From an uncultured Lentisphaerota bacterium (GTDB taxonomy: Bacteria; Verrucomicrobiota; Lentisphaeria; Oligosphaerales; CAITYL01), in assembly GCA_903896595.1 (NCBI GenBank), contig CAITYL010000074.1:1-40423 (forward strand): a DNA stretch of 40,423 nt, written 5' to 3'. The translations under genes were made by a program, and so were the position numbers. The notes beneath the pieces were generated by a model. It made no database searches. It was not told the origin of the DNA and saw nothing but the letters and a program-made list of their open reading frames with translations. Shown piece after piece: positions 7,975-16,826 of the stretch (the first letter of the stretch is position 1; each line of letters begins with the position of its first letter).

Positions 7975-9573
7975 TTACCGGCGGCGGGGCGGGCGTTTGG
8001 CGGCGGGGCGGCGGCGGAGGACCAGGTTGAGCATGTTCTCGGTGGCCACGATGGCGGCCTTGACCTGGTCGGTGTCGACGCCGCGGGTGGTGATGCCGCC
8101 GGCCCAGCGGATGGTGGTCTCGACCAGGGCGTCAGTCTTGCCGCCGGGGGGAATGTGCACCTCGTAGTCTTCGAGCTGCGGCGGGGCGATGCCGGCGGTC
8201 TTGAGGATGCCGTGCAGCGCCTTCATGAAGGCGTCGTAGCCGCCGTCGCCAATGGCATGGTCCTGGTATTCCTGGCCGTCAAGACGGATCTTGATGGTGG
8301 CGGTGGAGGACAGGCGGGTGGTGGTGGTGATCAGGCAGTCCACAATCTCAAGGCGGCGCTGCTCGGGGGAATTGAGAACATCGGCGATGATGAACGGGAG
8401 GTCGTCCTGGGTGATGGTCTGCTTGTGGTCGCCGAGGGCGATGACGCGGTCGAGCACGAGCTTTTTCTGCGCGGGGTCGAGGTCGATGCCGAGCTGGTCG
8501 AGATTGATGTCGAGGGAGGCCTTGCCGGCGAGCTTGCCCAGGGCATAGGTGGTGGTGCGGTTGAAGCGTTGGGGCGACAGGCGGGTGATGTAGAGGTTAC
8601 CCTTCTTGTCGCCGTCGGCGTGAATGCCGGCGGTCTGGGTGAAGACGGCCGTGCCGCAGATCGGCTTGTTGGCGGCGATGCGGCGGCCGCTGAAGGTCTC
8701 CACCATTTTGGAAGCGGCGACCAGTTCGGTCTCCTCGATGCCGGTCTGCCGGCCGGCCAGGTCGCGGAGAGCGACCACGACCTCGTCCAGGGGCGCGTTG
8801 CCGGTGCGCTCGCCCAGGCCGTTAACCGTGACGTGGACACCCCGGACACCGGCGGCGACCGCGGTCAGGGTGTTGGCCGTGGCCAGGCCGTAGTCGTTGT
8901 GGGCGTGAAAGTCGAAATGCACCTTCGGGTAACGTTCCACCAGTTCGCCGACAAAAGTCCGCGTCTGTTCGGGACTAAGGATGCCGAGAGTGTCGGCCAG
9001 CATGATGCGGCGAAGGGGCAGACGGGCCAGCTCGCCGATGAACCAGCGGGCATAGTCGTTGTTGCCCTCCTCCTTCATGCCGCTGGACCACGCCTCAGGG
9101 TAACAGTTGCAGACAATGCCGTGGGCGCCGCAATAATCGAGGGTTTTGGCAATGTCGGCCAAATGCTGTTCGGGGGTCTTGCGGAGCTGCTCGGTCAGGT
9201 GGCGGTAGGAGCCCTTGGTGAGCAGGTTGATGACGGTGCCGCCGGCCTCGCCGACCCAGTCCGCGCTGCGCTGGCCGTCGCAAAAGCCGAGCACTTCCAC
9301 GCGGTTGAGCAGCCCGGCCTTGCGGGCCCAGGCGGTGATCATGCCGACGGCCTTTTTCTCGCCGTCGGAGACCTTGGCGCTGGCCACTTCAATGCGGGTG
9401 ACGTTGAGCCGCTTTAGCAGGGTGCGGGCCAGGGTGAGTTTTTCCCCGGGCGACAAGGACACCCCCTGGGTCTGTTCGCCATCACGCAGGGTGGTGTCCA
9501 TGACCTCGACCTGCCCCGCGGGCAAGGTCGGCGGCCGGACGGCCATGGCGGATTTGGAGCGGGACGTTTTCAT
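7975..9573 (-). CDS. 2-isopropylmalate / citramalate synthase family enzyme
   Basis: A 532-residue enzyme of the LeuA/CimA family, which joins acetyl-CoA to a 2-oxo acid (2-oxoisovalerate for leucine, pyruvate for citramalate). The catalytic barrel shows MDTTLRDGEQTQGVSLS (25-41) with the metal-binding Asp, and HAHNDYG (223-229) with the two metal-binding His, followed by NGLGERTGNAPLDEVV. A C-terminal regulatory domain (about 385-515) indicates feedback control by an end product. The tail is rich in arginine (RRRPAAKRPPRRR). Leucine and citramalate branches cannot be told apart by eye. It starts 10 bases after the pilC stop and so is probably co-transcribed with the pilus genes, an odd partner. 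The start could also be the ATG at 9546. Confidence 0.88.
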   Translation of the reverse strand: MKTSRSKSAMAVRPPTLPAGQVEVMDTTLRDGEQTQGVSLSPGEKLTLARTLLKRLNVTRIEVASAKVSDGEKKAVGMITAWARKAGLLNRVEVLGFCDGQRSADWVGEAGGTVINLLTKGSYRHLTEQLRKTPEQHLADIAKTLDYCGAHGIVCNCYPEAWSSGMKEEGNNDYARWFIGELARLPLRRIMLADTLGILSPEQTRTFVGELVERYPKVHFDFHAHNDYGLATANTLTAVAAGVRGVHVTVNGLGERTGNAPLDEVVVALRDLAGRQTGIEETELVAASKMVETFSGRRIAANKPICGTAVFTQTAGIHADGDKKGNLYITRLSPQRFNRTTTYALGKLAGKASLDINLDQLGIDLDPAQKKLVLDRVIALGDHKQTITQDDLPFIIADVLNSPEQRRLEIVDCLITTTTRLSSTATIKIRLDGQEYQDHAIGDGGYDAFMKALHGILKTAGIAPPQLEDYEVHIPPGGKTDALVETTIRWAGGITTRGVDTDQVKAAIVATENMLNLVLRRRPAAKRPPRRR

Positions 9574-9583
9574 CCTTTAAAAC

Positions 9584-10867
9584 TTAACCGCCCATTTTGT
9601 CGATCAGTTTGATCAGGGGCAGGAACAGGGCGATGACGATACCGCCGACGATGACGGCCAGGAAGATGATCATGAACGGCTCGATCAGAGAGGTCAGGGC
9701 CTCGACCGCGCGGTCGACTTCTTCCTCGTAGATGTCGGCGATCCGGTTCAACATTTCCGGCAGGGCGCCGGTTTCCTCACCGACTTCGACCATACTGACC
9801 ACCATGCCGGGGAAGACATTGGTGGATTCCATGGGCTTGCTCATGCCTTCGCCTTCCTTGACCGAGTCATGGACGGTCTGGACGGCGCGGGCCACCACCT
9901 CATTGCCGGCGGTGTCCTTGACGATCTGCAGGGCCTGAAGGACGGCCACGCCAGACTGCATCAGGGTGCCCAGCGTCCGGCAGAAGCGGGCCACCGACGA
10001 GCGCACGGCGAGCTGGTTGAAGGGCGGCATCTTGATCGCGATCATGTCCAGGAAATAGGCACCGGACTTGCTTTTCTTGAACAGCTTGAACGCGATGACC
10101 GCGGCGGCAATCATGCCGAGCATGATCAGGATCTGCTGCTGCATGAAGTTACTGATGGCAATGACGATCCGGGTCAGGCCGGGCAACGGCTCACCGGGCA
10201 GCATTTCATCGAAGATCTTGGAGAACTTGGGCACGATGAAGACCATCAAGCCGGCGGTGATGGAGAGGGCGACCACCAGCACGATGACCGGATAGACCAT
10301 GGCCGACTTGACCTTGCCGGCAATGCGCTGGGCTTTTTCCATGAACTCGGCCAGCCGGGTCAGCACGACTTCCAAGGCACCAGAGGCTTCACCGGCCCGC
10401 ACCATGTTGACGTAGAGCTTGTTGAATGACTTGGGGTGGCCGGCCAAGGCCTCGGAGAAGGTGCTGCCGCCTTCGACCGCGTTGGCAATGTCGCCAACCA
10501 CGCGGCGCAGGGCAGGATCCTTGCGGGCCTGGCGTTCGAGGGTACGCAGGGCGCGCACCAGGGGCAGTCCGGCGTCGAGCAGGGTGGCCAACTGCCGGGT
10601 CATGGTGGTCAGTTGCTTGCGCTTGATCACCGGCGTGCCGCCCATGAACGAGGCGAACGAGCCGCCCGCCGCCTTTTGGGCGCCGCCGGGGCCGCCCGCG
10701 CCCGACCGCTTGGCCGGCCCGGATCCCTTGACCTCGCCGATGCTGGTGGGGAACAACCCCTGTTGTTTGAGCTTGGTGGCGGCGTCCTGGGCGTTGTCAG
10801 CGTCGATCTTGCCGCGCTGTTCCTTGCCCTGGCCGTCCATGGCGGTGTAAGCAAACTTGAGAGCCAT
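9584..10867 (-). CDS. pilC: Type IV pilus / type II secretion inner-membrane platform protein
   Basis: A 427-residue PilC/GspF protein, the polytopic inner-membrane platform on which the PilB and PilT ATPases act. The N-terminal cytoplasmic part has FAYTAMDGQGKEQRGKI, typical of the family. Two repeated T2SSF domains follow: the first begins near LTTMTRQLATLLDAGLPLV, the second near VARFCRTLGTLMQSGVAVL. Membrane helices are clear at VIVLVVALSITAGLMVFIV, ILIMLGMIAAAVIAF and the C-terminal FMIIFLAVIVGGIVIALFLPL. An Ala/Gly/Ser linker near residue 60-75 separates the N-terminus from the first domain. The ATG at 10867 is chosen because a G-rich ribosome site precedes it; the in-frame TTG at 10918 lacks one. 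It lies downstream of pilT, after a terminator-like hairpin. Confidence 0.95.
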   Translation of the reverse strand: MALKFAYTAMDGQGKEQRGKIDADNAQDAATKLKQQGLFPTSIGEVKGSGPAKRSGAGGPGGAQKAAGGSFASFMGGTPVIKRKQLTTMTRQLATLLDAGLPLVRALRTLERQARKDPALRRVVGDIANAVEGGSTFSEALAGHPKSFNKLYVNMVRAGEASGALEVVLTRLAEFMEKAQRIAGKVKSAMVYPVIVLVVALSITAGLMVFIVPKFSKIFDEMLPGEPLPGLTRIVIAISNFMQQQILIMLGMIAAAVIAFKLFKKSKSGAYFLDMIAIKMPPFNQLAVRSSVARFCRTLGTLMQSGVAVLQALQIVKDTAGNEVVARAVQTVHDSVKEGEGMSKPMESTNVFPGMVVSMVEVGEETGALPEMLNRIADIYEEEVDRAVEALTSLIEPFMIIFLAVIVGGIVIALFLPLIKLIDKMGG

Positions 10868-10938
10868 GCGTGCCCCCTGTGATTTAGATCGGGTTAAAAA
10901 CTCGGAGCCTGTTGCCAATCCACGTACTACCGGTGTGG

Positions 10939-10974
10939 GTGTTCGGTGTTCAGGAATTCCCGAACCCTGAACCC
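10939..10974. repeat. Imperfect palindrome of tandem words (locus F)
   Basis: A 36-base palindrome centred on GGAATTCC (10953-10960); about 14 of 18 base pairs match. The left arm repeats GTGTTC twice and the right arm repeats a GAACCCT word. It resembles in style the longer word-built palindromes of this window and lies between pilT and pilC. Confidence 0.55.
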
Positions 10975-11008
10975 TGAAAAACAGCTCTTGCTGTACGTTG
11001 GCAAGAGC
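10975..11008 (-). terminator. Probable intrinsic terminator after pilT
   Basis: On the minus strand, GCTCTTGC (11008-11001) pairs perfectly with GCAAGAGC (10991-10984) across a 9-base loop, and is followed by TGTTTTTC (10983-10976). It is 64 bases past the pilT stop. Partial read-through to pilC would be needed if the genes form one operon. The stem is only 8 bp. Confidence 0.6.
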
Positions 11009-11071
11009 CGCCTTGGCGTCATCTCAACATACCCAGCGAACCGTCCCGACGCAATCACCCGGGACCGGCCA

Positions 11072-12148
11072 TCATTTCTTTTTGCCGGTGGTTTGCAGCT
11101 TCTGGGTGATGGCTTCCGAGTCTTTGCACTTGGTGATGAGTTCGCCGTAGGAGATTTTGCCGGATTCATAGAGCGTCATGAGATGGGAGTCGAGCGTGTT
11201 CATGCCGTACTTGGCGCCGGTCTGGATGTCGGACGTAATGCGGAAGGTCTTGTTGTCGCGAATGAGGGCTTGGATGGAGGGAGTGGTGACCATGATTTCG
11301 AAGGCGGCGACCCGGCCGGGCTTGTCAGCGCGCGGGAGCAGCACCTGCGAGATCACGCAGATCAGGGAGGCCGCGAGCTGGGAGCGGATCTGCTCCTGCT
11401 GGTTGGTGGGGAACGCATCCACGATACGGTCGACGGTTTCCGCGGCACCGGTGGTGTGCAGGGTGCCGAACACCAAGTGTCCGGTTTCCGCGGCGGTCAC
11501 CGCCGCGCTGATGGTTTCCAAGTCGCGCATTTCACCGACCAGAATCACGTCCGGATCCTGGCGCAGGGCGCGGCGCAGGGATTCGGCGAAACTGGGCACA
11601 TCGACGCCGATTTCACGCTGGGTGACCAGGCTGTGCTTGTGTTCGTGATAGAACTCGATGGGGTCTTCAATGGTGATGATGTGGCAGTCGCGTTCGCGGT
11701 TGATGATGTCGATCATGGACGCCAGGGTGGTGGACTTACCGGAACCGGTGGGGCCGGTGACCAGGACCAAGCCGCGGGGGCGGTACAGCATGTCCTTGAT
11801 GGCGGGCGACAGGCCAATCTGTTCCATGCTCATCAGGGTGTTGGGAATGCAGCGCAACACCAGACCGAACGCGCCTTTTTGGCGGAACACGCTGACCCGG
11901 AACCGGGCCTTGTCGCCGAAGGCGAAACCAAAGTCGACGCCGCCGCCCTCGCGCAACTTTTGCTGGTTGACGTCCGAGGTGATGGCCTTCATTAGGCGTT
12001 CGGTGTCCTCCGCAGTCAAGACCGCGGTTTCCAGGGGATGCAATCCCCCGTGGATGCGCAACACCGGGGGCGAGCCCACGGGCAGATGCAAATCGCTGGC
12101 GCCCTCGTCAACGACGAGCTGCAACAGGTCGGACATGTCGATGGCCAT
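11072..12148 (-). CDS. pilT: Type IV pilus retraction ATPase
   Basis: A 358-residue hexameric ATPase that depolymerises pili and powers twitching motility. Features in order: the N-terminal PAS-like domain with [19 protein letters not shown], Walker A GPTGSGKS (132-139), the Asp box [10 protein letters not shown], the His-box region, Walker [10 protein letters not shown] (201-209), and the C-terminal PilT signature around [21 protein letters not shown], a variant of the AIRNLIRE motif. Length is normal. The ATG at 12148 is preferred because AAGGA lies nine bases upstream; an in-frame TTG at 12169 would include that site. It follows a pilB gene but is separated from it by a 150-base palindrome, and a terminator-like hairpin follows it. 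Confidence 0.96.
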   Translation of the reverse strand: MAIDMSDLLQLVVDEGASDLHLPVGSPPVLRIHGGLHPLETAVLTAEDTERLMKAITSDVNQQKLREGGGVDFGFAFGDKARFRVSVFRQKGAFGLVLRCIPNTLMSMEQIGLSPAIKDMLYRPRGLVLVTGPTGSGKSTTLASMIDIINRERDCHIITIEDPIEFYHEHKHSLVTQREIGVDVPSFAESLRRALRQDPDVILVGEMRDLETISAAVTAAETGHLVFGTLHTTGAAETVDRIVDAFPTNQQEQIRSQLAASLICVISQVLLPRADKPGRVAAFEIMVTTPSIQALIRDNKTFRITSDIQTGAKYGMNTLDSHLMTLYESGKISYGELITKCKDSEAITQKLQTTGKKK

Positions 12149-12177
12149 GGCGGAACCGTCCTTCTGCAAAGCCTCTT

Positions 12178-12327
12178 ATTCCAATCACACTTCAAATTGA
12201 TTCCAAAATTAACCGCAAAGATCGCAGAGATCGCAAAGATAAAACAATCTAAAATGCGCAATTAATCTTTGTGTTCTTTGCGTTCTTTGTGGTAAAATAA
12301 AAGATCAACTTGAACTTTAATTGGAAT
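12178..12327. repeat. Very long imperfect palindrome (locus B)
   Basis: Arms of about 67 bases (12178-12244 and 12261-12327) with a 16-base loop. The outer 25 bases of each arm match as ATTCCAAT..A.A.TTCAA.TTGAT; the inner part is a run of CGCAAAGAT-like words (ACCGCAAAGATCGCAGAG on the left, ACCACAAAGAACGCAAAG on the right read backwards). It fills almost the whole gap between pilB (stop at 12327) and pilT (start at 12148) and would be transcribed if these genes are co-transcribed. It is AT-rich compared with its flanks. Confidence 0.85.
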
Positions 12328-14033
12328 TAGGTGTATTTTAGCACTTCTTCAACCGTCGAGATGCCGTCCAGGATGGCGCGGATACCGCACTGGCGCATGG
12401 TGGCCATGCCTTCCTCGAGGGCCTTGTTGCGAATGACCGAGGTGGGCATGCGCTTGTTGATCTGTTCCGCCACGGCGGGGGAGACGATGAGCATTTCGTA
12501 GATGGCCACCCGGCCGCGGTACCCGACATTGTTGCAGTTGGGACACCCTTTGCCGTAATAGAACGGGCGGTTGGCAATGTCATCGCGGGTGAGATTAAGC
12601 AGGCCCAGCTCCTTGTCCTCGGGGCGGTAGGCGGTGCGGCACTGCATGCAGGAGCGGCGAATCAGGCGCTGGCCCAGAACGGCGACCAAGGTGGAACTGA
12701 TCAAAAACGGTTCGACGCCCATGTCGATCAGCCGGGTGATGGCGCCGGCGGCGTCATTGGTGTGCAGGGTGCTGAGCACCAAGTGACCGGTGAGGGAGGC
12801 CTGGATCGACATGGCGGCGGTTTCCAAGTCGCGGATTTCACCGACCATGATGCGGTCCGGGTCCTGGCGCAGGAAGGCGCGCAGCGCGCGGGCAAAGGTC
12901 ATGCCGACGCTTTCCTTGATCGGCACCTGCATGATCCCTTCCAAGTCGTACTCAACCGGGTCTTCGGCGGTGAGCAGCTTGTCGTCAATGGTGTTGATTT
13001 CGCGCAGGCAGGAGTAGAGGGTGGTGGTCTTGCCGGAACCGGTGGGGCCGGTGACGACCATGATGCCATTGGGGCGATGAATGACCTCGCGGATCTGCTT
13101 GAGCGTGCGCTCATCAATGCCCAAGCTGTCCAGACTGAGATTAACCACGGAACGGTCGAGCACGCGGAGCACCACGCTTTCGCCGTATTGGGTCGGCAGG
13201 GTGGATACGCGCATGTCGATCGGCTTGCCGCCGATGCGCAATTCGATGCGGCCGTCCTGGGGGACGCGGCGTTCGGCGATGTTGAGATTGCTCAGTACCT
13301 TGATGCGGCTGATGACCGGCATGGCCAGGTGCTTGGGCGGCGGCGCCATTTCATAAAGGGCGCCGTCGATGCGGTAGCGGATGCGGAAATCTTTGGCGAA
13401 CGGCTCAAAGTGAATGTCCGAGGCTTGGTCCTTGATGGCTTGATAGAGGATGACATCGACAAACCGGACAATCGGCGCGTTGCTGGCCAGGGCGGCGATT
13501 TCCTTCTCGTCGGTAATGGCGGTGTCGCTCTCGCCGATCCCGCTCTGCTGCAGTTCCTCGAGCACGTCCTTGACCGAGTCCGCCTTCTGCGGGTAAAAGT
13601 GCTCGATGGCGTCGTCGATGTCCGCCGTCCGCGCCACTTGGATGCGGCAGTCCTGGCCCAGGACATAATGCAACTCATCGACCATGCGGTAATTAAGCGG
13701 GTCCTTGGCCGCCACATAAAGCAGGCCGTCATCTTCCTTGATGGGAATGATGCCGTACATGCGGGCGATGGCGCCGCTGCATTTCTCGATCAGCGGTTTG
13801 GGAATGTTGAGTTCCTTGATGTTGACCACCTCGGTGGAAAGGTGGGCGGCAATCAGCTTGAGGAGACCATCCTCGCTGATGATGTCGTAATTATAGAGGA
13901 CCGTCTGGAACGACTTGCCGGTGCGCTCGTGCTCGGAGTACACGTCGGCCAGCTGCGCCTCGGTGGCCTTGCCGGCGTCAAGGATGATGTGCCAAATGGC
14001 ACTGCTGTCGGCATCAAGTTCGATGGTAGGCAT
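12327..14033 (-). CDS. pilB: PilB/GspE-type assembly ATPase (copy 1)
   Basis: A 568-residue secretion ATPase that drives pilus extension or type II secretion. It has an N-terminal T2SSE_N/MshEN-like domain (about 1-150), a linker, an ASDIHFEP block (204-211), Walker A GPTGSGKT (329-336), the Asp box TAEDPVEY, Walker B DRIMVGEIRD, and a zinc-binding pair of CxxC motifs (C462/C465 and C497/C500) typical of PilB and GspE and absent from PilT. The N-domain lacks an obvious RLG start to the c-di-GMP-binding MshEN motif, so nucleotide sensing is doubtful. It starts 15 bases after the stop of a second ATPase of the same family, which suggests a duplicated and specialised pair. pilT follows across a long palindrome. 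Confidence 0.93.
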   Translation of the reverse strand: MPTIELDADSSAIWHIILDAGKATEAQLADVYSEHERTGKSFQTVLYNYDIISEDGLLKLIAAHLSTEVVNIKELNIPKPLIEKCSGAIARMYGIIPIKEDDGLLYVAAKDPLNYRMVDELHYVLGQDCRIQVARTADIDDAIEHFYPQKADSVKDVLEELQQSGIGESDTAITDEKEIAALASNAPIVRFVDVILYQAIKDQASDIHFEPFAKDFRIRYRIDGALYEMAPPPKHLAMPVISRIKVLSNLNIAERRVPQDGRIELRIGGKPIDMRVSTLPTQYGESVVLRVLDRSVVNLSLDSLGIDERTLKQIREVIHRPNGIMVVTGPTGSGKTTTLYSCLREINTIDDKLLTAEDPVEYDLEGIMQVPIKESVGMTFARALRAFLRQDPDRIMVGEIRDLETAAMSIQASLTGHLVLSTLHTNDAAGAITRLIDMGVEPFLISSTLVAVLGQRLIRRSCMQCRTAYRPEDKELGLLNLTRDDIANRPFYYGKGCPNCNNVGYRGRVAIYEMLIVSPAVAEQINKRMPTSVIRNKALEEGMATMRQCGIRAILDGISTVEEVLKYT

Positions 14034-14048
14034 GGGCGTCCCGTCCCG

Positions 14049-15758
14049 TCACATGTCCGCCACGTCGGTGGCGGTCATGCGGATCACTTCTTCGAGGCTG
14101 GTCATTCCGGCGCTGGCCTTGCGCAGGCCATCGTCGCGCAGGGTGCGCATGCCCAGGGCGCGGGCGCGCTCCCGGATGACGCCGGAGGGCACCATCTCGT
14201 AAATCAGGTTTTGAATATCCGTGGTGATCGTGAAAATCTCATAGAGCCCCATCCGGCCGCGATAGCCCTTGCTGCAGTCGGGGCAGCCGCGGCCGCGCTT
14301 GAGGGTGGCTTTTTGGAAGTAATTGGCGTCCATGCGCAACGCATCCAGTTCGCTGGCCGACACCGTGATCGGCTCCGCGCATTTCTGGCAGGTCCGGCGG
14401 ACCAGGCGCTGGGCCATCACCGCGCGGACGCCGGAAGCGACCAGGAAGGGCTTCACCCCCATGTCGATCATTCGGGTGATGGCCGACGGCGCGTCATTGG
14501 TGTGCAGGGTGCTGAACACCAAATGCCCGGTGAGCGCGGCGTTGATGGCGATTTCGGCGGTTTCCAAATCGCGGATTTCACCGACCATGATGATGTTCGG
14601 CGCCTGGCGCAGCATGGAGCGCAGGGCGGCGGCAAAGGTCATGCCGATGTCGGCCATGATCTGCACTTGGTTGATGCCCGAGATTTCGTACTCGACCGGA
14701 TCTTCCGCGGTGATGATCTTGCGGGTCGGCGTGTTCAGCGTGTTGAGAAAGGCGTAGAGCGAGGTGGTCTTGCCGGAACCGGTGGGGCCGGTGACCAGGA
14801 AAATGCCGTCGGGGAAGGCGAGGATGCGCTCGATCAGTTCCTGGTCATCCGCCAGGAAGCCCAGTTCGGGAATGCCGAGCTGGATGCTGCTCTTGTCCAA
14901 GATACGCATGACGATGGATTCGCCGTGGGAAGTGGGCAGGCAGGACACGCGCAAATCCAGTTCCCGGCCCATGGCCGCGATCTGAATCCGGCCGTCCTGC
15001 GGCACCCGGTGCTCGGACAGATCCATCCGGGCCATCAGCTTGATCCGGCTCAGGATATTGTTCTGCAAATATTTGGGCGGGTTTTCCACCTCGCGCAACA
15101 TGCCGTCAATGCGGTACCGGACGCGGAATCGCTTTTCCAGGGGTTCCAGGTGAATGTCGGACGCCCGGCCGCGAAACGCCTCCATGATGATCAGGGAGAC
15201 CAGGCGGATGATCGGCGCGTCGCCGTCATCAGAGGTCTCGGCCTCGGACGCCGCCGGGGCCTGATTGATGTCCACCGTGCCTTCCGTGATATCTTCCAGG
15301 AAGGATTCGACGCTCTGCTCCAACGTGCCGTAATTGTCGGTGAGCGCCTTGGCCAGTTGCGCCTTGGACGCCAGTACGCCCTCAACGTCGGTCTTGAGGA
15401 TATAGCGCAGCGAGTCAAGCGTTTCCAAGTCGGTGGGATCGCCCAGCGCCACGGTCAGGACGCCATTGCTCTTCATCACCGGCACGATCCGATACCGGCG
15501 GGCGACCTCGGCGGGAATGGCGGCAATGACGTCGGAGGGGATCTTGTAATTGCCCAGGTCGAACGGCTCCATGCCGTACTCGGCGGCCAGGACCATCATC
15601 AATGTCTCTTCCGTGATGTACCCCAACGCCACCAGCGCCTCGCCCAGCGCCAGGTTGCCTTTTTCGGCTTTGGCCCGCGCCGCCTCCAGCTGTTCGTCCG
15701 TCACCAGCCCTTTGGAAGCCAGCAAATCGGCCATCATGTCGTCATTGCTTGTGACCAC
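14049..15758 (-). CDS. PilB/GspE-type assembly ATPase (copy 2)
   Basis: A 569-residue paralogue of the downstream ATPase. The N-terminal MshEN-like domain is clear (MADLLASKGLVTDEQLEAA, then LALGEALVALGYITEETL); the usual Arg of the RLG motif is Ala here, so c-di-GMP binding is uncertain. The catalytic part has ASDIHLEP, Walker A GPTGSGKT (324-331), TAEDPVEYE, Walker B NIIMVGEIRD, and two CxxC zinc motifs (CQKC and CPDC). An acidic Glu/Asp/Ala linker (near 160-180) joins the halves. A GTG at 15758 is chosen because GGAG lies six bases upstream; longer (GTG 15791) and shorter (ATG 15737) starts exist. Two adjacent assembly ATPases could serve a pilus and a type II secretion system, or act together; the sequence does not decide. 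Confidence 0.92.
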   Translation of the reverse strand: MVTSNDDMMADLLASKGLVTDEQLEAARAKAEKGNLALGEALVALGYITEETLMMVLAAEYGMEPFDLGNYKIPSDVIAAIPAEVARRYRIVPVMKSNGVLTVALGDPTDLETLDSLRYILKTDVEGVLASKAQLAKALTDNYGTLEQSVESFLEDITEGTVDINQAPAASEAETSDDGDAPIIRLVSLIIMEAFRGRASDIHLEPLEKRFRVRYRIDGMLREVENPPKYLQNNILSRIKLMARMDLSEHRVPQDGRIQIAAMGRELDLRVSCLPTSHGESIVMRILDKSSIQLGIPELGFLADDQELIERILAFPDGIFLVTGPTGSGKTTSLYAFLNTLNTPTRKIITAEDPVEYEISGINQVQIMADIGMTFAAALRSMLRQAPNIIMVGEIRDLETAEIAINAALTGHLVFSTLHTNDAPSAITRMIDMGVKPFLVASGVRAVMAQRLVRRTCQKCAEPITVSASELDALRMDANYFQKATLKRGRGCPDCSKGYRGRMGLYEIFTITTDIQNLIYEMVPSGVIRERARALGMRTLRDDGLRKASAGMTSLEEVIRMTATDVADM

Positions 15759-15880
15759 ACCACGCTCCCGACATCCGTCAATCCGCCGCACCGGCTGTGC
15801 CGCTGGGCGGGATTTATTATCTGGGCGTCATCAAAACAGCAAAAAATCCGTTAGGTTATATACCGCCCATTGGTGGATTG

Positions 15881-16534
15881 TCAATCGTTGCCGCCAAAGA
15901 AGGCCGCCTCCAGCATGGCGCACCAGGCATGGTAGACCGGCAGGTGCAGTTCCTGCACCTTGAACGTCTCCCGCTCCGGCACGCCCACCCAGACGTCGGC
16001 CTGGTCGCGCAGCGGCCCGCCGCCGGCCCCGGTGGCGGCAATGACGCGCACTCCAATGGCCCGCGCCGTATGCGCGGCCAGCAGCACGTTGCGCGCCCGG
16101 CCCGACGTGGACAGCGCCAGCAGCGCGTCCCCCGGCCGTCCCAGGGCCATCACCTGCTGGGCAAACGCCAGGTCGCCCCCGTTATCGTTGATCACTGCGG
16201 TGGACAAGGCCGGATGCCCGGTCAACGCGACGGCGCGCAACCCGCCCTGCAAGCGGGCTGCGAGATAATCCGCATCCGCCACCGGCCCGGCCGCGTACAA
16301 TCGTTCCGCCCATTCCGCGCCCAGTCGGCGGGGCAGCAGAAACCCCTTCAGCAATTCGCCCACGATGTGCTCGCTGTCGGCCGCGCTGCCGCCGTTGCCA
16401 CAAACAAACAACGTGCCACCGCCGGCCAGTGTCGCCTGCATGGCCGCATAGGCGGCCAGCAGTTCCGAACGCAACGGCGCCAACTCCGGCCGCCGCGCCA
16501 ATAATTCATCCAAGATCTGTTCCGGGGTGCGCAT
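15881..16534 (-). CDS. gmhA: SIS-domain phosphoheptose isomerase
   Basis: A 217-residue sugar isomerase of the GmhA type, which turns sedoheptulose 7-phosphate into D-glycero-D-manno-heptose 7-phosphate, the first step to the heptose of lipopolysaccharide core. Evidence: FVCGNGGSAADSEHIVGELLKGF (residues 43-65) with the catalytic Glu and substrate-binding Ser, LSTSGRARNVL (141-151), and the C-terminal ELHLPVYHAW with the His expected near the active site. Length is slightly above the usual 190-200. The ATG at 16534 has a GAGGAG ribosome site nine bases upstream; upstream in-frame codons belong to the leader. A promoter with a perfect -10 lies before it, so it probably starts a new transcription unit that may continue into the pilus ATPases 120 bases downstream. 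Confidence 0.88.
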   Translation of the reverse strand: MRTPEQILDELLARRPELAPLRSELLAAYAAMQATLAGGGTLFVCGNGGSAADSEHIVGELLKGFLLPRRLGAEWAERLYAAGPVADADYLAARLQGGLRAVALTGHPALSTAVINDNGGDLAFAQQVMALGRPGDALLALSTSGRARNVLLAAHTARAIGVRVIAATGAGGGPLRDQADVWVGVPERETFKVQELHLPVYHAWCAMLEAAFFGGND

Positions 16535-16606
16535 CTCTCGGGTCTCCTCAACGCAGAAACGGGGACGGCTGAATCGCCGCGCCGATCTAAATAACGTTAC
16601 CGTTGT

Positions 16607-16615
16607 ATTATACCA
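16607..16615 (-). promoter_or_regulatory. Extended -10 promoter of gmhA
   Basis: On the minus strand, TGGTATAAT gives a consensus -10 (16612-16607) with the TGn extension, which can replace a good -35. It is about 70 bases upstream of the gmhA ATG. A word-built palindrome lies just upstream at 16646-16742. Confidence 0.5.
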
Positions 16616-16645
16616 CATTGGATGGAACCGGGCAGGCAGGACCGG

Positions 16646-16742
16646 CACGGACCTTCACGGACTCACACGGACTGAACACGGACAACATAACTCCGGCCCG
16701 GCCAAGTCCGTGTCCGTCCGTGTGAGTCCGTGCCCGTCCGTG
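16646..16742. repeat. Long imperfect palindrome of tandem words (locus E)
   Basis: Arms of 37-38 bases (16646-16683 and 16706-16742) with a 22-base loop. The arms consist of four repeats of a CACGGACT-like word; the left reads CACGGACCTTCACGGACT and continues with two more units. Differences between the arms are a few substitutions and one indel. It lies between the DUF167 gene and gmhA, just upstream of the gmhA promoter. The rest of 16535-16826 holds only that promoter and leader. Confidence 0.85.
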
Positions 16743-16826
16743 AAAAGCCGGGCAAACAACCGTCCCCCAAAAGAGGCCTGATCCAGTGATGGCCAGAGCC
16801 ACAACGCCGAGCACCCGCGCCCGCCT

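Noticed and set aside
8155..9417. A 420-residue plus-strand frame opposite the LeuA/CimA gene
   Set aside because: Antisense shadow of a clear enzyme gene; composition is biased and no start signal fits.
12762..15854. A 1,030-residue open frame on the plus strand
   Set aside because: It is the mirror of the two PilB/GspE genes on the minus strand. Its translation is rich in H, G and D with no family motifs, typical of antisense frames in GC-rich DNA.
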